Assembly: GCF_004153165.1 (NCBI RefSeq)
Contig: NZ_SEMD01000002.1
Location: forward strand, 1 to 64,000
Source of the DNA: Sporolactobacillus sp. THM7-4
Lineage (GTDB): Bacteria; Bacillota; Bacilli; Bacillales; Sporolactobacillaceae
Reading direction: 5' to 3'
DNA: 64,000 nt
Of the stretch, positions 17,494 through 27,273 are shown piece after piece. The translations under genes were made by a program, and so were the position numbers. Numbering within the stretch: position 1 is the stretch's first letter; each line of letters begins with the position of its first letter. Under the pieces are notes generated by a model. The model worked only from the letters and a program-made list of their open reading frames with translations. It searched no databases and was not told where the DNA came from.

Positions 17494-17753
17494 GAACATT
17501 CTCACCCGTTTTGTGATTTAAAATGCAAAACATAACTCGTGCTTGATCGCTGCACCCCTTCATTTGGCCTCTGGCAACGCCTCCATCAAGTATAGCTTAA
17601 TAGCCGGATGAAAAACAGTATAGGATACGGATCTCAAATACCGGCCGGCAGTTTCGTATTTCTTTCCTTTATTCCATTTCACCGTTGCCAGCTCCTGTTT
17701 AAATGCCGGAACAGACAAAGTGAAACATCCAATGAACATTCTTCAGGCAGCCT

Positions 17754-17791
17754 AAAAACCCCTTAACGCTTAGTGCGTTAAGGGGTTTTTT
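17754..17791 (-). terminator. Intrinsic terminator of glnRA
   Basis: AAAAAACCCCTTAACGCA and TGCGTTAAGGGGTTTTTT-type arms are near-perfect complements around a four-base loop, with T-runs on both strands. It lies about 15 bases beyond the glnA stop codon. Confidence 0.92.
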
Positions 17792-17804
17792 GAGTGATGC
17801 CGGA

Positions 17805-19139
17805 TTAATACAGTTCCATGTATTGATCGCGTTCCCACTGATGAACCTGGGTGCGGAACATATCCCATTCGATGTCTTTTGCATCATTGAAGCGGGATAC
17901 AATATGTTCGCCAAGCGCGCCGGTAATAACCGGATCTGCATTAAAGACCGTCAAGGCTTCTTTCAGGGAAGACGGAAGTTCTTCAATACCGAGCTTTTCG
18001 CGTTCCGCGTCATCCATGACGTAGATGCTGCGGTCCACCGGAGTCGGAGGAGTCAGTTTTTCCTTAATTCCGTCAAGGCCGGCCGCCAGCAGGGCAGCCA
18101 TGCCAAGGTACGGGTTGGTGGCCGGGTCGACACTGCGGACTTCGATTCGTGTACTCAGACCGCGGGATGCCGGGATACGGATCAATGCGCTTCGGTTGCT
18201 CAGCGACCATGCAATATAGCTTGGTGCTTCGTAGCCCGGAACCAGACGCTTAAATGAGTTGACTGTCGGGTTTGTGACAGCTGTGAAGGCACCTGCATGT
18301 TTCAGAACACCGGCGATAAATGCTTTTGCTGTTTCACTCAGGCCGTCGCTTGAAGATTCATCATAGAAAGCATTTTCTTTTCCTTTGAACAGAGACATAT
18401 TTGAATGCATACCTGAACCATTGACACCGAACAGCGGCTTCGGCATGAACGTCGCATGCAAATCGTGCTGGCGGGCAATCGTTTTAACAACAAGTTTAAA
18501 TGTCTGGATATTATCGCAGGTTGTGACCGCATCCGCATATTTAAAATCGATTTCATGCTGTCCCGGAGCCACTTCGTGGTGAGACGCTTCAATTTCAAAG
18601 CCCATATCTTCAAGTTCAAGCACGATATCCCGGCGGCAATTTTCGCCGAGATCCGTAGGAGCCAAATCGAAATAGCCGGCATTGTCGTTGAGTTCCAAAG
18701 TCGGTTTGCCTGATTCATCAACTTTGAACAGGAAGAATTCAGGTTCAGGTCCGATATTGAAAGCCGTGAAACCGAGTTTTTTCATTTCTTCAAGCTGGGC
18801 TTTAAGTACGTTGCGAGGATCGCCCAGGAATGGCGTTCCATCCGGCATATGGATATCGCAGATCATGCGGGCAACTTTGCCTTTCTCAGCTGTCCACGGA
18901 AATACGACAAAAGTATCATAATCCGGATAGAGGAGCATGTCCGATTCTTCAATTCTTACGAAGCCTTCGATTGAAGAACCATCAAACATGATTTTGTTAT
19001 CAAGAGCCTTTTCCAGCTGACTGACCGGAATCTCTACGTTCTTGATGATTCCAAGCAAATCGGTAAACTGCAAACGGATAAATTTAACGTTTGCTTCTTT
19101 TACCTTAGAAATAATGTCTTCTTTTGTAAACTTTGCCAT
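17805..19139 (-). CDS. glnA: Glutamine synthetase, type I
   Basis: GlnA makes glutamine from glutamate, ammonia and ATP as a dodecamer; in Bacilli its feedback-inhibited form also signals to GlnR and TnrA. The 444-residue product shows the family landmarks: [10 protein letters not shown], the ATP-site GPEPEFFLF, the long [18 protein letters not shown], the [19 protein letters not shown] loop and the [24 protein letters not shown] end. It is the short alpha-type enzyme without an adenylylation region. The ATG at 19139 gives the usual MAKFTKEDI start behind GGGGAGGATC; the in-frame upstream extension is not family-like. It lies 66 bases after glnR, forming the glnRA operon. Confidence 0.97.
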   Translation of the reverse strand: MAKFTKEDIISKVKEANVKFIRLQFTDLLGIIKNVEIPVSQLEKALDNKIMFDGSSIEGFVRIEESDMLLYPDYDTFVVFPWTAEKGKVARMICDIHMPDGTPFLGDPRNVLKAQLEEMKKLGFTAFNIGPEPEFFLFKVDESGKPTLELNDNAGYFDLAPTDLGENCRRDIVLELEDMGFEIEASHHEVAPGQHEIDFKYADAVTTCDNIQTFKLVVKTIARQHDLHATFMPKPLFGVNGSGMHSNMSLFKGKENAFYDESSSDGLSETAKAFIAGVLKHAGAFTAVTNPTVNSFKRLVPGYEAPSYIAWSLSNRSALIRIPASRGLSTRIEVRSVDPATNPYLGMAALLAAGLDGIKEKLTPPTPVDRSIYVMDDAEREKLGIEELPSSLKEALTVFNADPVITGALGEHIVSRFNDAKDIEWDMFRTQVHQWERDQYMELY

Positions 19140-19205
19140 TCGTGATCCTCCCCAAAACTTTTTTCTATTTATCTTTAAATAAAAATATATATACACGAGG
19201 TACTT

Positions 19206-19592
19206 TCATTGGAAGAAACGCGAAAGTTCCCCTTGTATCAACGACGCTTTGCCGAATTTTCCGGCACTTACCAGTTCATTCTTCAAATATTTCATCAATT
19301 CGGCGTCAGACAGTGTCTTTTTGTCCGTCACCGGATGATTCGCTTCAACGGGTTTTTTACTCAATACACGCCGGATGCCGGCCAAATTAACGCCTTCATC
19401 AAGAAGCGATTTAATATCCAGCAATCTATCAACATCGTTAAAAGAAAATACGCGACGATTGCCCTCCGTTCTTTCGGGATGGATCAATTCATTTTCCTCA
19501 TAATAGCGGATCTGACGGGCAGTCAGTCCTGTCAGTTTCTGCACAATACCCATCGAAAAAAGCGGCATTGAGCGGCGTATGCTATTGTCCAT
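19206..19592 (-). CDS. glnR: MerR-family nitrogen repressor GlnR
   Basis: GlnR represses glnRA and other nitrogen genes when glutamine is plentiful. The 128-residue protein has the MerR-type winged helix in residues about 10-80: FSMGIVQKLTGLTARQIRYYEE, the ERTEGNRRVFS wing and the DVDRLLDIKSLLDEG helix. A short variable C-terminal segment, residues about 85-128, is the region that in Bacillus GlnR controls dimerisation and glutamine synthetase binding. The start ATG at 19592 is preceded by AAAGGAG at a slightly long distance. It is the first gene of glnRA, behind a consensus promoter and a GlnR-type operator, so autoregulation is expected. Confidence 0.95.
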   Translation of the reverse strand: MDNSIRRSMPLFSMGIVQKLTGLTARQIRYYEENELIHPERTEGNRRVFSFNDVDRLLDIKSLLDEGVNLAGIRRVLSKKPVEANHPVTDKKTLSDAELMKYLKNELVSAGKFGKASLIQGELSRFFQ

Positions 19593-19619
19593 CGAACATC
19601 GCGCTCCTTTCTAAACCAC

Positions 19620-19648
19620 ATTATAACGTTCGACACATATGATGTCAA
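19620..19648 (-). promoter_or_regulatory. Consensus sigma-A promoter of glnRA
   Basis: On the minus strand a perfect TTGACA and a perfect TATAAT are separated by 17 bases. The -10 lies 28 bases before the glnR start. Confidence 0.88.
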
Positions 19649-19652
19649 ACCG

Positions 19653-19669
19653 CGTTAGCTTTTCTTACA
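19653..19669 (-). promoter_or_regulatory. GlnR/TnrA-type operator
   Basis: The minus strand reads TGTAAGAAAAGCTAACG, which matches TGTNA-N7-TNACA except for the last base. It lies just upstream of the -35 box of the glnRA promoter, where GlnR autoregulatory sites are found in Bacilli. Confidence 0.65.
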
Positions 19670-19697
19670 GTTAATAAATGAAACTTTCAAAAAAATG

Positions 19698-20978
19698 TCA
19701 CAACCAGATACGTTTTGGGTCGATTAAATGCTTTTCCAGCAGCTGATTGACTGCCAGGATTATCGCTGCTTTGACATGTTCGAATGTCAGCCCGCCCTGA
19801 ACATATAATGAGTAAGGCGGTCGCAGTGGACCGTCAGCCGTCAGTTCAAGGCTTGCACCCTGAACAAAAGTGCCTGCCGCCATAATCACCTGGCTCGTAT
19901 AGCCGGGCATTGCGCTCGGATAAGGGGTGACGTGGGAATTAATCGGTGAAGCCATTTGAACAGCCTGACAAAAAGCGGTCATCATATCCGGATCATGAAA
20001 AGTAACCGTTTGTATCAGATCGGTACGCGGAGCATCCCATGAAGGTGATGTTTCCATTCCCAGCCTTTCCATTAAAGCAGCGGTGAAGACGGCCCCCTTA
20101 ATTGCCTGGCTGACCATATGCGGTGCAAGGAAAAATCCCTGGTACTGATCGATCAGAGCGCCCAAAGAGGGACCGACTTCACGCCCCAGACCCGGTGCTG
20201 TGAGCCGTTCCGCACACATCGAGACCAGATATTCACGGCCGACAATATAACCACCTGATTTAGCGAGTCCTCCCCCGGGATTCTTAATGAGAGATCCGGC
20301 GATCAGATCAGCCCCGACATGGGAGGGTTCAACAGTTTCGGCAAACTCTCCATAGCAATTGTCCACAAAAACAATGATATCAGGATGGCATTTTTTAATG
20401 GCGGCTATAGCTTCTCCGATTTGGCAGACCGGAATTGAAGGACGGTCAGAGTAGCCGCATGAACGCTGGATACCGATCATCCTGGTATTGGGAGCGATCA
20501 GCCGGTTGACTTCTTCTGTGTCGATCCTGCCATCTTTAAGGGGAACCATCCGAAAACTGATCCCATACTCTTTCAGCGACCCGTGACTCCTGTTCGTAAT
20601 CCCAATCACACCATCCAGTGTATCATACGGTTTTCCTGTAATATACATCAGTTCGTCTCCCGGACGAAGAATCCCGAAGAGCGATGTTGTGATGGCATGA
20701 GTTCCGGAAATCATCTGCGACCGGACGAGTCCTGCTTCCGCTCCGAAATAATCGGCATATACAGACTCGATTCCTTCTCTTCCGAAGTCATCGTATCCGT
20801 ATCCTGTTGTTCCGCTGAAGTGGGCATCACTGATTTTGTTTTTTCGGAAACCAGACAGAACCCGGTATTGATTTTCCTGGGCGATCGTATCTATTTCATC
20901 GATTTTCGGATGTATTTGTCTTTCTACTGATTCGGCAAGTGTTTGTAATTTTCTCCCATAGGTTAAATCATCATACAT
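19698..20978 (-). CDS. ynbB: PLP-dependent methionine gamma-lyase-like / aluminum-resistance family protein (YnbB)
   Basis: This is a 426-residue fold-type I PLP enzyme of the family annotated as aluminum resistance or methionine gamma-lyase-like. The PLP-binding Lys lies in AGSLIKNPGGGLAKSGGY, the Asp that contacts the pyridine nitrogen in IIVFVDNCYGEF, and the phosphate-binding Ser/Thr around SGTHAITTSLFG. Its substrate in Bacilli is not established. The ATG at 20978 follows GAGGAG and lies only six bases after the hflX stop codon, so the two are co-transcribed. This hflX-ynbB-glnR order matches Bacillus subtilis. Confidence 0.9.
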   Translation of the reverse strand: MYDDLTYGRKLQTLAESVERQIHPKIDEIDTIAQENQYRVLSGFRKNKISDAHFSGTTGYGYDDFGREGIESVYADYFGAEAGLVRSQMISGTHAITTSLFGILRPGDELMYITGKPYDTLDGVIGITNRSHGSLKEYGISFRMVPLKDGRIDTEEVNRLIAPNTRMIGIQRSCGYSDRPSIPVCQIGEAIAAIKKCHPDIIVFVDNCYGEFAETVEPSHVGADLIAGSLIKNPGGGLAKSGGYIVGREYLVSMCAERLTAPGLGREVGPSLGALIDQYQGFFLAPHMVSQAIKGAVFTAALMERLGMETSPSWDAPRTDLIQTVTFHDPDMMTAFCQAVQMASPINSHVTPYPSAMPGYTSQVIMAAGTFVQGASLELTADGPLRPPYSLYVQGGLTFEHVKAAIILAVNQLLEKHLIDPKRIWL

Positions 20979-20984
20979 GAATGG

Positions 20985-22235
20985 CTACTCCTCATCTTTT
21001 GAAAAAGTGTCTATGGTCAGAGATGATGCCAGAGGGATATCAGGAAAAACATAGCCTTCAACCTCATAAGTCTGGGAATCTTCAATAAATGTTTCATTTT
21101 TCAGAATGGATTGCGTCCTGATTTCGGCAAGCAGCTTTCCCTCATCCGCAGGAATCCGGGCTTTGTATGGAACCATCTGCTCCGTTATTTTCTCTTCAAT
21201 AGCCAGCAGGATGCTCCTCATATCACCCTCAGCATGTGCCGATACAAGAAGAGACTCCCCGGGCGCAATGAAGGGGGTTTTTAAAAGATCCTTCTTATTA
21301 TAAAGAGTCATTGCCGGTATGTCATCTGCTCCAAGTTCTGACAGGAGGGAAAGTACCGTCGCTTCGCGCGCAAGTATGTCCGGATCGGAAACATCAATCA
21401 CGTGCACGATCAGCTGAGCTCCCGCCACTTCTTCCAATGTTGAGCGAAAAGCGGCGACTAACTGAGTCGGCAGATCCTGGATAAATCCAACCGTGTCGGA
21501 AATCAGGCATGTATAACCGCAGGGGAGTTTCATCTTCCGGGTCAGAGGGTCCAGAGTGGCGAATAATTTGTCCTCTTCAAGGCTCCGGGCGCTTGTCAGT
21601 TGGTTGAACAAAGTTGACTTACCGGCGTTCGTGTAGCCGACAAGTGCAACCTGACACTGCCCATTGGCAAGACGCCTGTTTCGATACCGCTCTCTGTGAT
21701 GAACAATAACCTGCAGCTGATTCGATATATCCTTCATCCGGTTCCGGATGTAACGGCGGTCCGTTTCCAGTTTTGTTTCACCCGGTCCCCGAGTCCCGAT
21801 CCCGCCGCCGAGCCTTGATAGAGAATCGCCCATTCCGGAGAGCCGGGGAAGCAAATACTGTAGCTGAGCAAGTTCTACCTGCAGCCGGCCCTCACGCGAT
21901 CGTGCACGCATAGCAAAAATATCGAGAATGAGCTGGGTTCGATCCAATACTTTAGCGTCTATCGCAGCACTCAAACGTCCCTGCTGTCCGGGTGAAAGTT
22001 CTCCGTTAAAAATGATCACACCGGCGTCAAGCTGTTTCGCCAGTGTTTCAACTTCCTTTAATTTGCCTTTACCTATATAGGTAGCCGGATCGATTTGCTG
22101 CCTTTTTTGAGTCGAAACCGCAACAACCCGTCCGCCTGCCGTTTGGGCCAGGCTCTCAAGTTCATGTAGCGCCGACTCAAAATGACGGTCAGACTGAGAA
22201 GGGAGCTGACAGCCCACTAATAGTACGTTCTCCAT
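20985..22235 (-). CDS. hflX: GTPase HflX
   Basis: HflX is a ribosome-associated GTPase that splits stalled 70S ribosomes, especially under heat stress. The 416-residue product has the N-terminal HflX domain (GGRVVAVSTQKRQQIDPATYIG), the linker signature LSRLGGGIGTRGPGETKLE, and the GTPase domain. The G motifs are GYTNAGKSTLFN (G1), DTVGFIQDLP (G3) and the NKKD of YNKKDL (G4). The ATG at 22235 has AGGAGCGG upstream. It sits 26 bases after spoVK and directly before ynbB, as in Bacillus. Confidence 0.96.
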   Translation of the reverse strand: MENVLLVGCQLPSQSDRHFESALHELESLAQTAGGRVVAVSTQKRQQIDPATYIGKGKLKEVETLAKQLDAGVIIFNGELSPGQQGRLSAAIDAKVLDRTQLILDIFAMRARSREGRLQVELAQLQYLLPRLSGMGDSLSRLGGGIGTRGPGETKLETDRRYIRNRMKDISNQLQVIVHHRERYRNRRLANGQCQVALVGYTNAGKSTLFNQLTSARSLEEDKLFATLDPLTRKMKLPCGYTCLISDTVGFIQDLPTQLVAAFRSTLEEVAGAQLIVHVIDVSDPDILAREATVLSLLSELGADDIPAMTLYNKKDLLKTPFIAPGESLLVSAHAEGDMRSILLAIEEKITEQMVPYKARIPADEGKLLAEIRTQSILKNETFIEDSQTYEVEGYVFPDIPLASSLTIDTFSKDEE

Positions 22236-22261
22236 AAATATTACCCGCTCCTGATCCTTTT

Positions 22262-23215
22262 CTATGCTTCATCACTGTCTGCCATCTGCCTGGACTCGTC
22301 AAGTACCAGATCGCATGCACGGAGGGTCAAAAGAGAATCCCGATCGTAGCTGCTCTCCCTGACCAGACGGACAGCCTGCTGACGAATCATTTTCTCAATA
22401 AGATTCCTTACATAACGGCCATTACTGAAATGATCTTCGTGTGCTGATACCTTCTGTTGAAGGTGACGGGACAGCTTCTTCTGAGCCTCAGCCGTCAGTT
22501 GATACTCCCTGTCTTCAATCATTTGCATCGAAATGGCGAGAAGTTCGCTGCCCGTATAGTCGGGAAAGGAAAGGATAACAGGAAAACGTGAGGGCAGACC
22601 GGGGTTCAATCGAAGAAAATCATCCATTTCATCCGAATAACCAGCCAGAATAAGAATGAATTCATCTTTATGGTCCTCCATCTGCTTAACCAGGGTATCG
22701 ATTGCTTCCTTTCCGAAATCCTTGTCTCCGCCGCGCGCCAGCGAATAAGCTTCATCGATAAAAAGCACTCCCCCGAGCGACTTTTTGACCAAATCTCTCG
22801 TTTTCTGTGCCGTCTGGCCGATGTATTCACCAACCAGGTCAGCACGCTCAGCCTCAACCAGATGACCTTTAGATAAAATTTCCATCTCACGGAACAGTTC
22901 GCCCAGCAGTCTTGCAACGGTTGTCTTACCTGTACCCGGATTTCCTTTAAAAAGCATGTGAAGCGACTGTTTTTCTGTTTTTAATTGAGCCTCTTCTCTT
23001 TTCTTATAAACAAAAAGCCAGGCGTAAAGTTCCTTGACTATCCGTTTGATTTCGTCCATACCAATCAGCCGGTCAAGTTTTTTTTCAAGTTTTTCAAGCG
23101 GTGCATGACTTATTTTTTCTTCTACAGGAAAATCGGTCACAGCACTGACTTCTTTTTTTTGATTGAAAATCACATTAATCTGGCTTTTCCGGGTATACGT
23201 ATAGGCTTCCCGCAT
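22262..23215 (-). CDS. spoVK: Stage V sporulation protein K, AAA+ ATPase
   Basis: SpoVK is a CbxX/CfqX-type AAA+ ATPase made in the mother cell and needed for spore maturation; its substrates are unknown. Residues about 100-310 form the ATPase: Walker A FKGNPGTGKTTVA, Walker B GVLFIDEAYSLA, and sensor elements in ILAGYSDEMDDFL and NPGLPSRF. The start was moved to the ATG at 23215, giving about 317 residues, because that matches the usual SpoVK start and is preceded by GAGGTG. The in-frame extension to 23371 is low-complexity and not family-like. The gene is between hfq and hflX as in Bacillus subtilis. No sigma-E or sigma-K promoter was assigned. Confidence 0.92.
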   Translation of the reverse strand: MREAYTYTRKSQINVIFNQKKEVSAVTDFPVEEKISHAPLEKLEKKLDRLIGMDEIKRIVKELYAWLFVYKKREEAQLKTEKQSLHMLFKGNPGTGKTTVARLLGELFREMEILSKGHLVEAERADLVGEYIGQTAQKTRDLVKKSLGGVLFIDEAYSLARGGDKDFGKEAIDTLVKQMEDHKDEFILILAGYSDEMDDFLRLNPGLPSRFPVILSFPDYTGSELLAISMQMIEDREYQLTAEAQKKLSRHLQQKVSAHEDHFSNGRYVRNLIEKMIRQQAVRLVRESSYDRDSLLTLRACDLVLDESRQMADSDEA

Positions 23216-23450
23216 TGCTCCGATCACCTCACTGTTATTCGGCTGAAAACATGTATGCCGATGCCCGTCTCTTCTATGTATACGCCGGCAGGCAAACATC
23301 GTGACAATCGCCCAACTCAGGCAATCGCCTGAAAGGAGGGATACATACATTTTATGATAACCGGAAAGCATTCAGAAGAAGCCAGTAAACGAAATACCGT
23401 AAAAGCAAGAAAGACAGCCTGTTCCGCTGCCTTCTGAAATCTATTATGAC

Positions 23451-23681
23451 TTACTCTTCCTGACTCGTCCAATTCACAGGTTTTGATGGGGTAAAGGTAG
23501 AAATAGCATGTTTGAAAATCAATTGCTGCTTCCCATCACTGTCCAGTAAAACGGTAAAATTATCAAATCCCTTTACTTTCCCTTTCAGCTGAAAACCGCT
23601 GACAAGAAAAACGGTTACGAACGTTCCCTCTTTTCGCAATTGATTCAGAAACGTATCCTGAATATTGATCGACTGTTTCAT
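23451..23681 (-). CDS. hfq: RNA chaperone Hfq
   Basis: Hfq is a hexameric Sm-like RNA chaperone. The 76-residue protein has the Sm1 motif in [23 protein letters not shown] and the Sm2 motif in [10 protein letters not shown], where the KH pair lines the proximal RNA site. Its size is typical of Bacilli. The ATG at 23681 has AGGAGGAAT upstream. It lies between miaA and spoVK, the order known from Bacillus subtilis. The roughly 220-base gap to miaA is A+T-rich with no feature recognised. Confidence 0.97.
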   Translation of the reverse strand: MKQSINIQDTFLNQLRKEGTFVTVFLVSGFQLKGKVKGFDNFTVLLDSDGKQQLIFKHAISTFTPSKPVNWTSQEE

Positions 23682-23903
23682 TTTATTCCTCCTCTTTTCT
23701 CTCTAGTTAAAGATACTTCGACCTCAATGTGAACTTTCCTGCAAAAATTTATATTTTTTGCCTGATCTTTTTTTCCTTGAGAAGAAAGAAAATCTGTTAT
23801 GTAAGAAAGAACCCATGAGATAATTATATTTTAATTTTCCATCATTTGCAAAGACTCATATTAAAATTGTGATAAAGATTCACATGGGGCGACCACTCAA
23901 TGA

Positions 23904-24833
23904 TTACTGCTTTTCAATGAATGCGGCTATTTTACCCGCTATCTGTGAAAAGTTGCTCAGCGCGTCACTCATATCAAACCAGTTCATCTCCATCTGCCTG
24001 AGAAACCATGTATACTGCCTTTTGGCGTAATGTCGGGTGTTCTGTTTCAGCTGTCTGACGGCCTCATCGAGTGTGATTGTTCCATCGAAATATGGGAAAA
24101 ATTCTTTATAACCGATCGCCTGAGCCGCCTGAGATCCGCGGAATCCGCGCTTATCAAGGCTGCGTGCTTCATCAACCAGCCCTTCCCTTACCATCTGATC
24201 GACACGCTGATTAATCCGTTGATAGAGGAGCGACCGCTCCATCGTCAGACCGATCAGTACAGAGTCGTAAAGAGGCTGATCCGAAACCTGCTGCTGCTGA
24301 CGGCTGAGAGGAACCCCTGTCGATTCGTAAACTTCAAGTGCCCTCATGACTCTCACTACATTGTTCGGGTGTATCCGGGAGGCAGTCGCGGGATCAACGG
24401 CCTTTAATTTCTTATACAGGGCAGCGGGCCCCTCTTCTCTTACGATTTGATCCATCTTTCGTCTCAGCGCCTGGTTCACTCCAGGTGAAGAGAACCGGTA
24501 ATCAAAAAGTGCCGCTTTGACATAGAATCCTGTTCCACCTGCCAGAATTGGCAAATTTCCCCGGGATGTGATTTCTGATATTTTCTCCCGGGCGTCTTTT
24601 TGAAAATCAGCAACTGTATACTCTTCCCCGGGATCACAGATATCGATGAGATGATGAGGGATGCCTTCGGTCTCATCTGCTTTGATCTTTGCCGTGCCTA
24701 TATCGAGTCCCCGATAGACCTGCATCGCATCCCCATTAATGACTTCGCCTCTGAATCTTTTTGCCAGATAAATACTCAGTTTTGTCTTTCCTACAGCAGT
24801 CGGTCCTGCCAGAACAACAACTCTCTCATTCAT
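23904..24833 (-). CDS. miaA: tRNA dimethylallyltransferase
   Basis: MiaA transfers a dimethylallyl group to A37 of tRNAs that read codons starting with U, making i6A, the substrate of MiaB encoded further along. The 309-residue product shows the P-loop LAGPTAVGKTKLS, the DAMQVYRGLDIGTAK segment, LAGGTGFYVKAAL, and the family end with QTRHYAKRQYTWF-like residues. AAGGGAAG precedes the ATG at 24833. It lies between mutL (with a small ORF in between) and hfq, as in Bacillus. Confidence 0.97.
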   Translation of the reverse strand: MNERVVVLAGPTAVGKTKLSIYLAKRFRGEVINGDAMQVYRGLDIGTAKIKADETEGIPHHLIDICDPGEEYTVADFQKDAREKISEITSRGNLPILAGGTGFYVKAALFDYRFSSPGVNQALRRKMDQIVREEGPAALYKKLKAVDPATASRIHPNNVVRVMRALEVYESTGVPLSRQQQQVSDQPLYDSVLIGLTMERSLLYQRINQRVDQMVREGLVDEARSLDKRGFRGSQAAQAIGYKEFFPYFDGTITLDEAVRQLKQNTRHYAKRQYTWFLRQMEMNWFDMSDALSNFSQIAGKIAAFIEKQ

Positions 24834-24991
24834 CGTTAACTTCCCTTATCGCTTATCTTGATCGGTCTTGTTTTGCAGCCTCAGTGGTTGCACACGGCAA
24901 GACCCGTATTGCTTCACTACATCTCAATATTTTCAGGTAAATCAGGCCCTGCCACTACAGAGATCATGGATACTCTGCAGAGCAGACGAGA

Positions 24992-25177
24992 TCATGCACT
25001 TCTTACTTTCCGAACAGCAAGAATATTCTTCTTCTTAAATAAACGTACCTGGCGGCGGGTGTAGCAATAGGCTTTAAGGTAATCACCAGAATCATCAATC
25101 ACCCGGATGTATCGCTGACTCAGTTTACCCTCTTTTTGCGTTAAATAGACGATTTCGATGATATCCCCCTGCCTCAT
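24992..25177 (-). CDS. Small WYL-like domain protein
   Basis: This 61-residue protein looks like an isolated WYL-type beta domain. It starts MRQGDIIEIVYL, continues IRVIDDSGDYLKAYCYTRRQVRLF and ends NILAVRKVR, the pattern of the ligand- or nucleic-acid-binding WYL module without its usual helix-turn-helix. The relation is judged by eye only. The ATG at 25177 is preferred over one six bases earlier because GGAGG lies seven bases before it. It lies between mutL and miaA in the same direction; the function is unknown. Confidence 0.65.
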   Translation of the reverse strand: MRQGDIIEIVYLTQKEGKLSQRYIRVIDDSGDYLKAYCYTRRQVRLFKKKNILAVRKVRSA

Positions 25178-25363
25178 TGCCATGCCTCCGTTCTTTTTTA
25201 ACCATTATAGCGAACATCTGTGCGGCATGCAACGATCAAGCGAATCGATTTTCGCCCTTAAACGCTATGAGCTCTGTCAATGAGGCCTCTTCTACTTAAT
25301 GACAGGAAGCAGCATTCACTCTCGAGGGGATGAGTACTGCTTCAGTAATCTTAAATTAACCCC

Positions 25364-27238
25364 TTACTGCACGCGCCTGAACATCTTTTCCATTTCGTAC
25401 GATGTAAAATGAACGAGCACAGGTCTTCCATGCGGACAAGTGAACGGATCCCTGGTCCGACTGAGCGAATCGAGAAGAGCCTGTATTTCATCCGGACGAA
25501 GATAGTGATTAGCTTTGATTGATTTCTTGCAGGACATCATCATCGCCAGTTTTTCACGAATCTTCTTAATGGATATTTTCCCGCTTTCGATCAGCTGATG
25601 CACAATGTCTTCAATCGTTTCCGGCTCCTTTCCTTTCGGCATCCAGGTTGGATGGGAACGGACAACCATCGCGTGAACGCCGAACGGCTCGAAATTCAGC
25701 CCGATTTGTTTCAGGTAGTCATGATATTGCTGAATCGTTTCATATTCAGAAGCCGTGAACTCAAATGTCATTGGGACGAGAAGTTCCTGAACTTCCCGGG
25801 CATTTTCTCCGACCTTCTCACGGTAATATTCATATTTAATCCGCTCCTGGGCCGCATGCTGATCAATAATATAGAGGCCGTCCTCATTCTGAGCAAAAAT
25901 ATAGGTACCGTGCATCTGTCCAATCGGATACAATCTCGGCATCCTGCGTGCTGTCAGGGGTTTTTCTTCCGCGTCACCCTGAACCGCGAGATCTTCCTTC
26001 CGCTCCTCAACTCGTTCGGCTGAAGCAGCCATCTCCTTTTCTCCTTGCTGCTTCGCGGCAAACAGGCTTTGATTTTGTTCCGGTTCGTGAATTTCCTGCG
26101 TAGCCTGAGATGAGGATGGGTCCGGTTTTCTCACTTTTCCTTCACTCGAAAGATCGGGACCGGTTTCTACATCGGGCGAGAAGTCCAGCGACTGCTGTTC
26201 TGATTTTACCCGGTAAGGCTGGCGTTCTTTCGTCTCAACAGAAGGAATCAGCCGCTCCCTGTGAAACACCCCCCGGATTGTATGAGTGATCAGGTCGCAT
26301 AAATCCTTTTCCTTGCTGATCCGCGCTTCGAGTTTGGACGGATGGACATTGACATCAATAAGCGACGGATCCATTTTGATATGAATCACACAGATCGGAT
26401 AGCGGCCAATCATCAGCAGCGTGTGATAGCCTTCCATTATACTATTAAAAATCGGATAGTTTCTGATCAACCGATTATTAACGAAAATAGAAACATACTG
26501 CCGTCCGGCCCGGGATACTTGCGGATGCACGGCCAGCCCTTCGATATGGAAATCGAGCGAGTTCCCTGAAAAAGGGAGAGCGGCTTTAGCCGTCCTCAGT
26601 CCATAGATCGCACTCAGCACATGGCTTAACTGTCCGCTGCCATTCGTCTGGAAAATAGTTTTTCCGTCATGCAGTAATTTAAAGCGAATAGTCGGATAGG
26701 AGAGCGCCATTCTGTTGATCACGTCGGTTATTTTCCCGAGCTCCGTGTGAACACTTTTCAGGTACTTAAGCCTCGCAGGGGTGTTGAAAAAAAGTCCACT
26801 GACTTTTATCTCCGTCCCTTTCCGGCTTTCCGAATGGCCGGACTGTATCACATGTCCACCCTGAAGAACGAGATGTGTGCCCGCACCCCGGCCGTCCGAC
26901 GCCTTCAATTCCAGGTAGGAAACGGCGGCAATACTCGGCAGAGCTTCTCCCCGAAAACCGAGTGTATGAATGTGAAAAAGATCGGAATCATTGTGAATTT
27001 TACTGGTTGCGTGGCGTTCGAAAGCAACCCGGCAGTCCTCAGGCGCGAAACCACAGCCGTCATCGGTCACTTTAATGGTTTTCAGCCCGCCTTCTTCCAC
27101 CTCAATCACAATCGATGACGCTTTGGCATCAATCGAATTCTCAACGAGTTCTTTTACTACTGAAGCCGGGCGTTCAACGACTTCCCCGGCCGCAATTTTA
27201 TTCGCGAGCGACTCATTCAGCCGTTTTATGACACCCAT
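25364..27238 (-). CDS. mutL: DNA mismatch repair protein MutL
   Basis: MutL couples mismatch recognition by MutS to strand incision. Residues about 1-330 form the GHKL ATPase with [17 protein letters not shown] and [12 protein letters not shown] charged linker of about 100 residues follows, and then a C-terminal endonuclease domain. The nuclease motifs [23 protein letters not shown] and CPHGRPVL are all present, so this is the nicking type found where MutH is absent. The start was set at the ATG at 27238, with AAGGGA upstream, giving MGVIKRL and 624 residues. It lies 35 bases after mutS in a mutSL operon. Confidence 0.97.
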   Translation of the reverse strand: MGVIKRLNESLANKIAAGEVVERPASVVKELVENSIDAKASSIVIEVEEGGLKTIKVTDDGCGFAPEDCRVAFERHATSKIHNDSDLFHIHTLGFRGEALPSIAAVSYLELKASDGRGAGTHLVLQGGHVIQSGHSESRKGTEIKVSGLFFNTPARLKYLKSVHTELGKITDVINRMALSYPTIRFKLLHDGKTIFQTNGSGQLSHVLSAIYGLRTAKAALPFSGNSLDFHIEGLAVHPQVSRAGRQYVSIFVNNRLIRNYPIFNSIMEGYHTLLMIGRYPICVIHIKMDPSLIDVNVHPSKLEARISKEKDLCDLITHTIRGVFHRERLIPSVETKERQPYRVKSEQQSLDFSPDVETGPDLSSEGKVRKPDPSSSQATQEIHEPEQNQSLFAAKQQGEKEMAASAERVEERKEDLAVQGDAEEKPLTARRMPRLYPIGQMHGTYIFAQNEDGLYIIDQHAAQERIKYEYYREKVGENAREVQELLVPMTFEFTASEYETIQQYHDYLKQIGLNFEPFGVHAMVVRSHPTWMPKGKEPETIEDIVHQLIESGKISIKKIREKLAMMMSCKKSIKANHYLRPDEIQALLDSLSRTRDPFTCPHGRPVLVHFTSYEMEKMFRRVQ

Positions 27239-27273
27239 TAAAATCCCTTCTTTCATTCATTTCAGGCCGTCGT

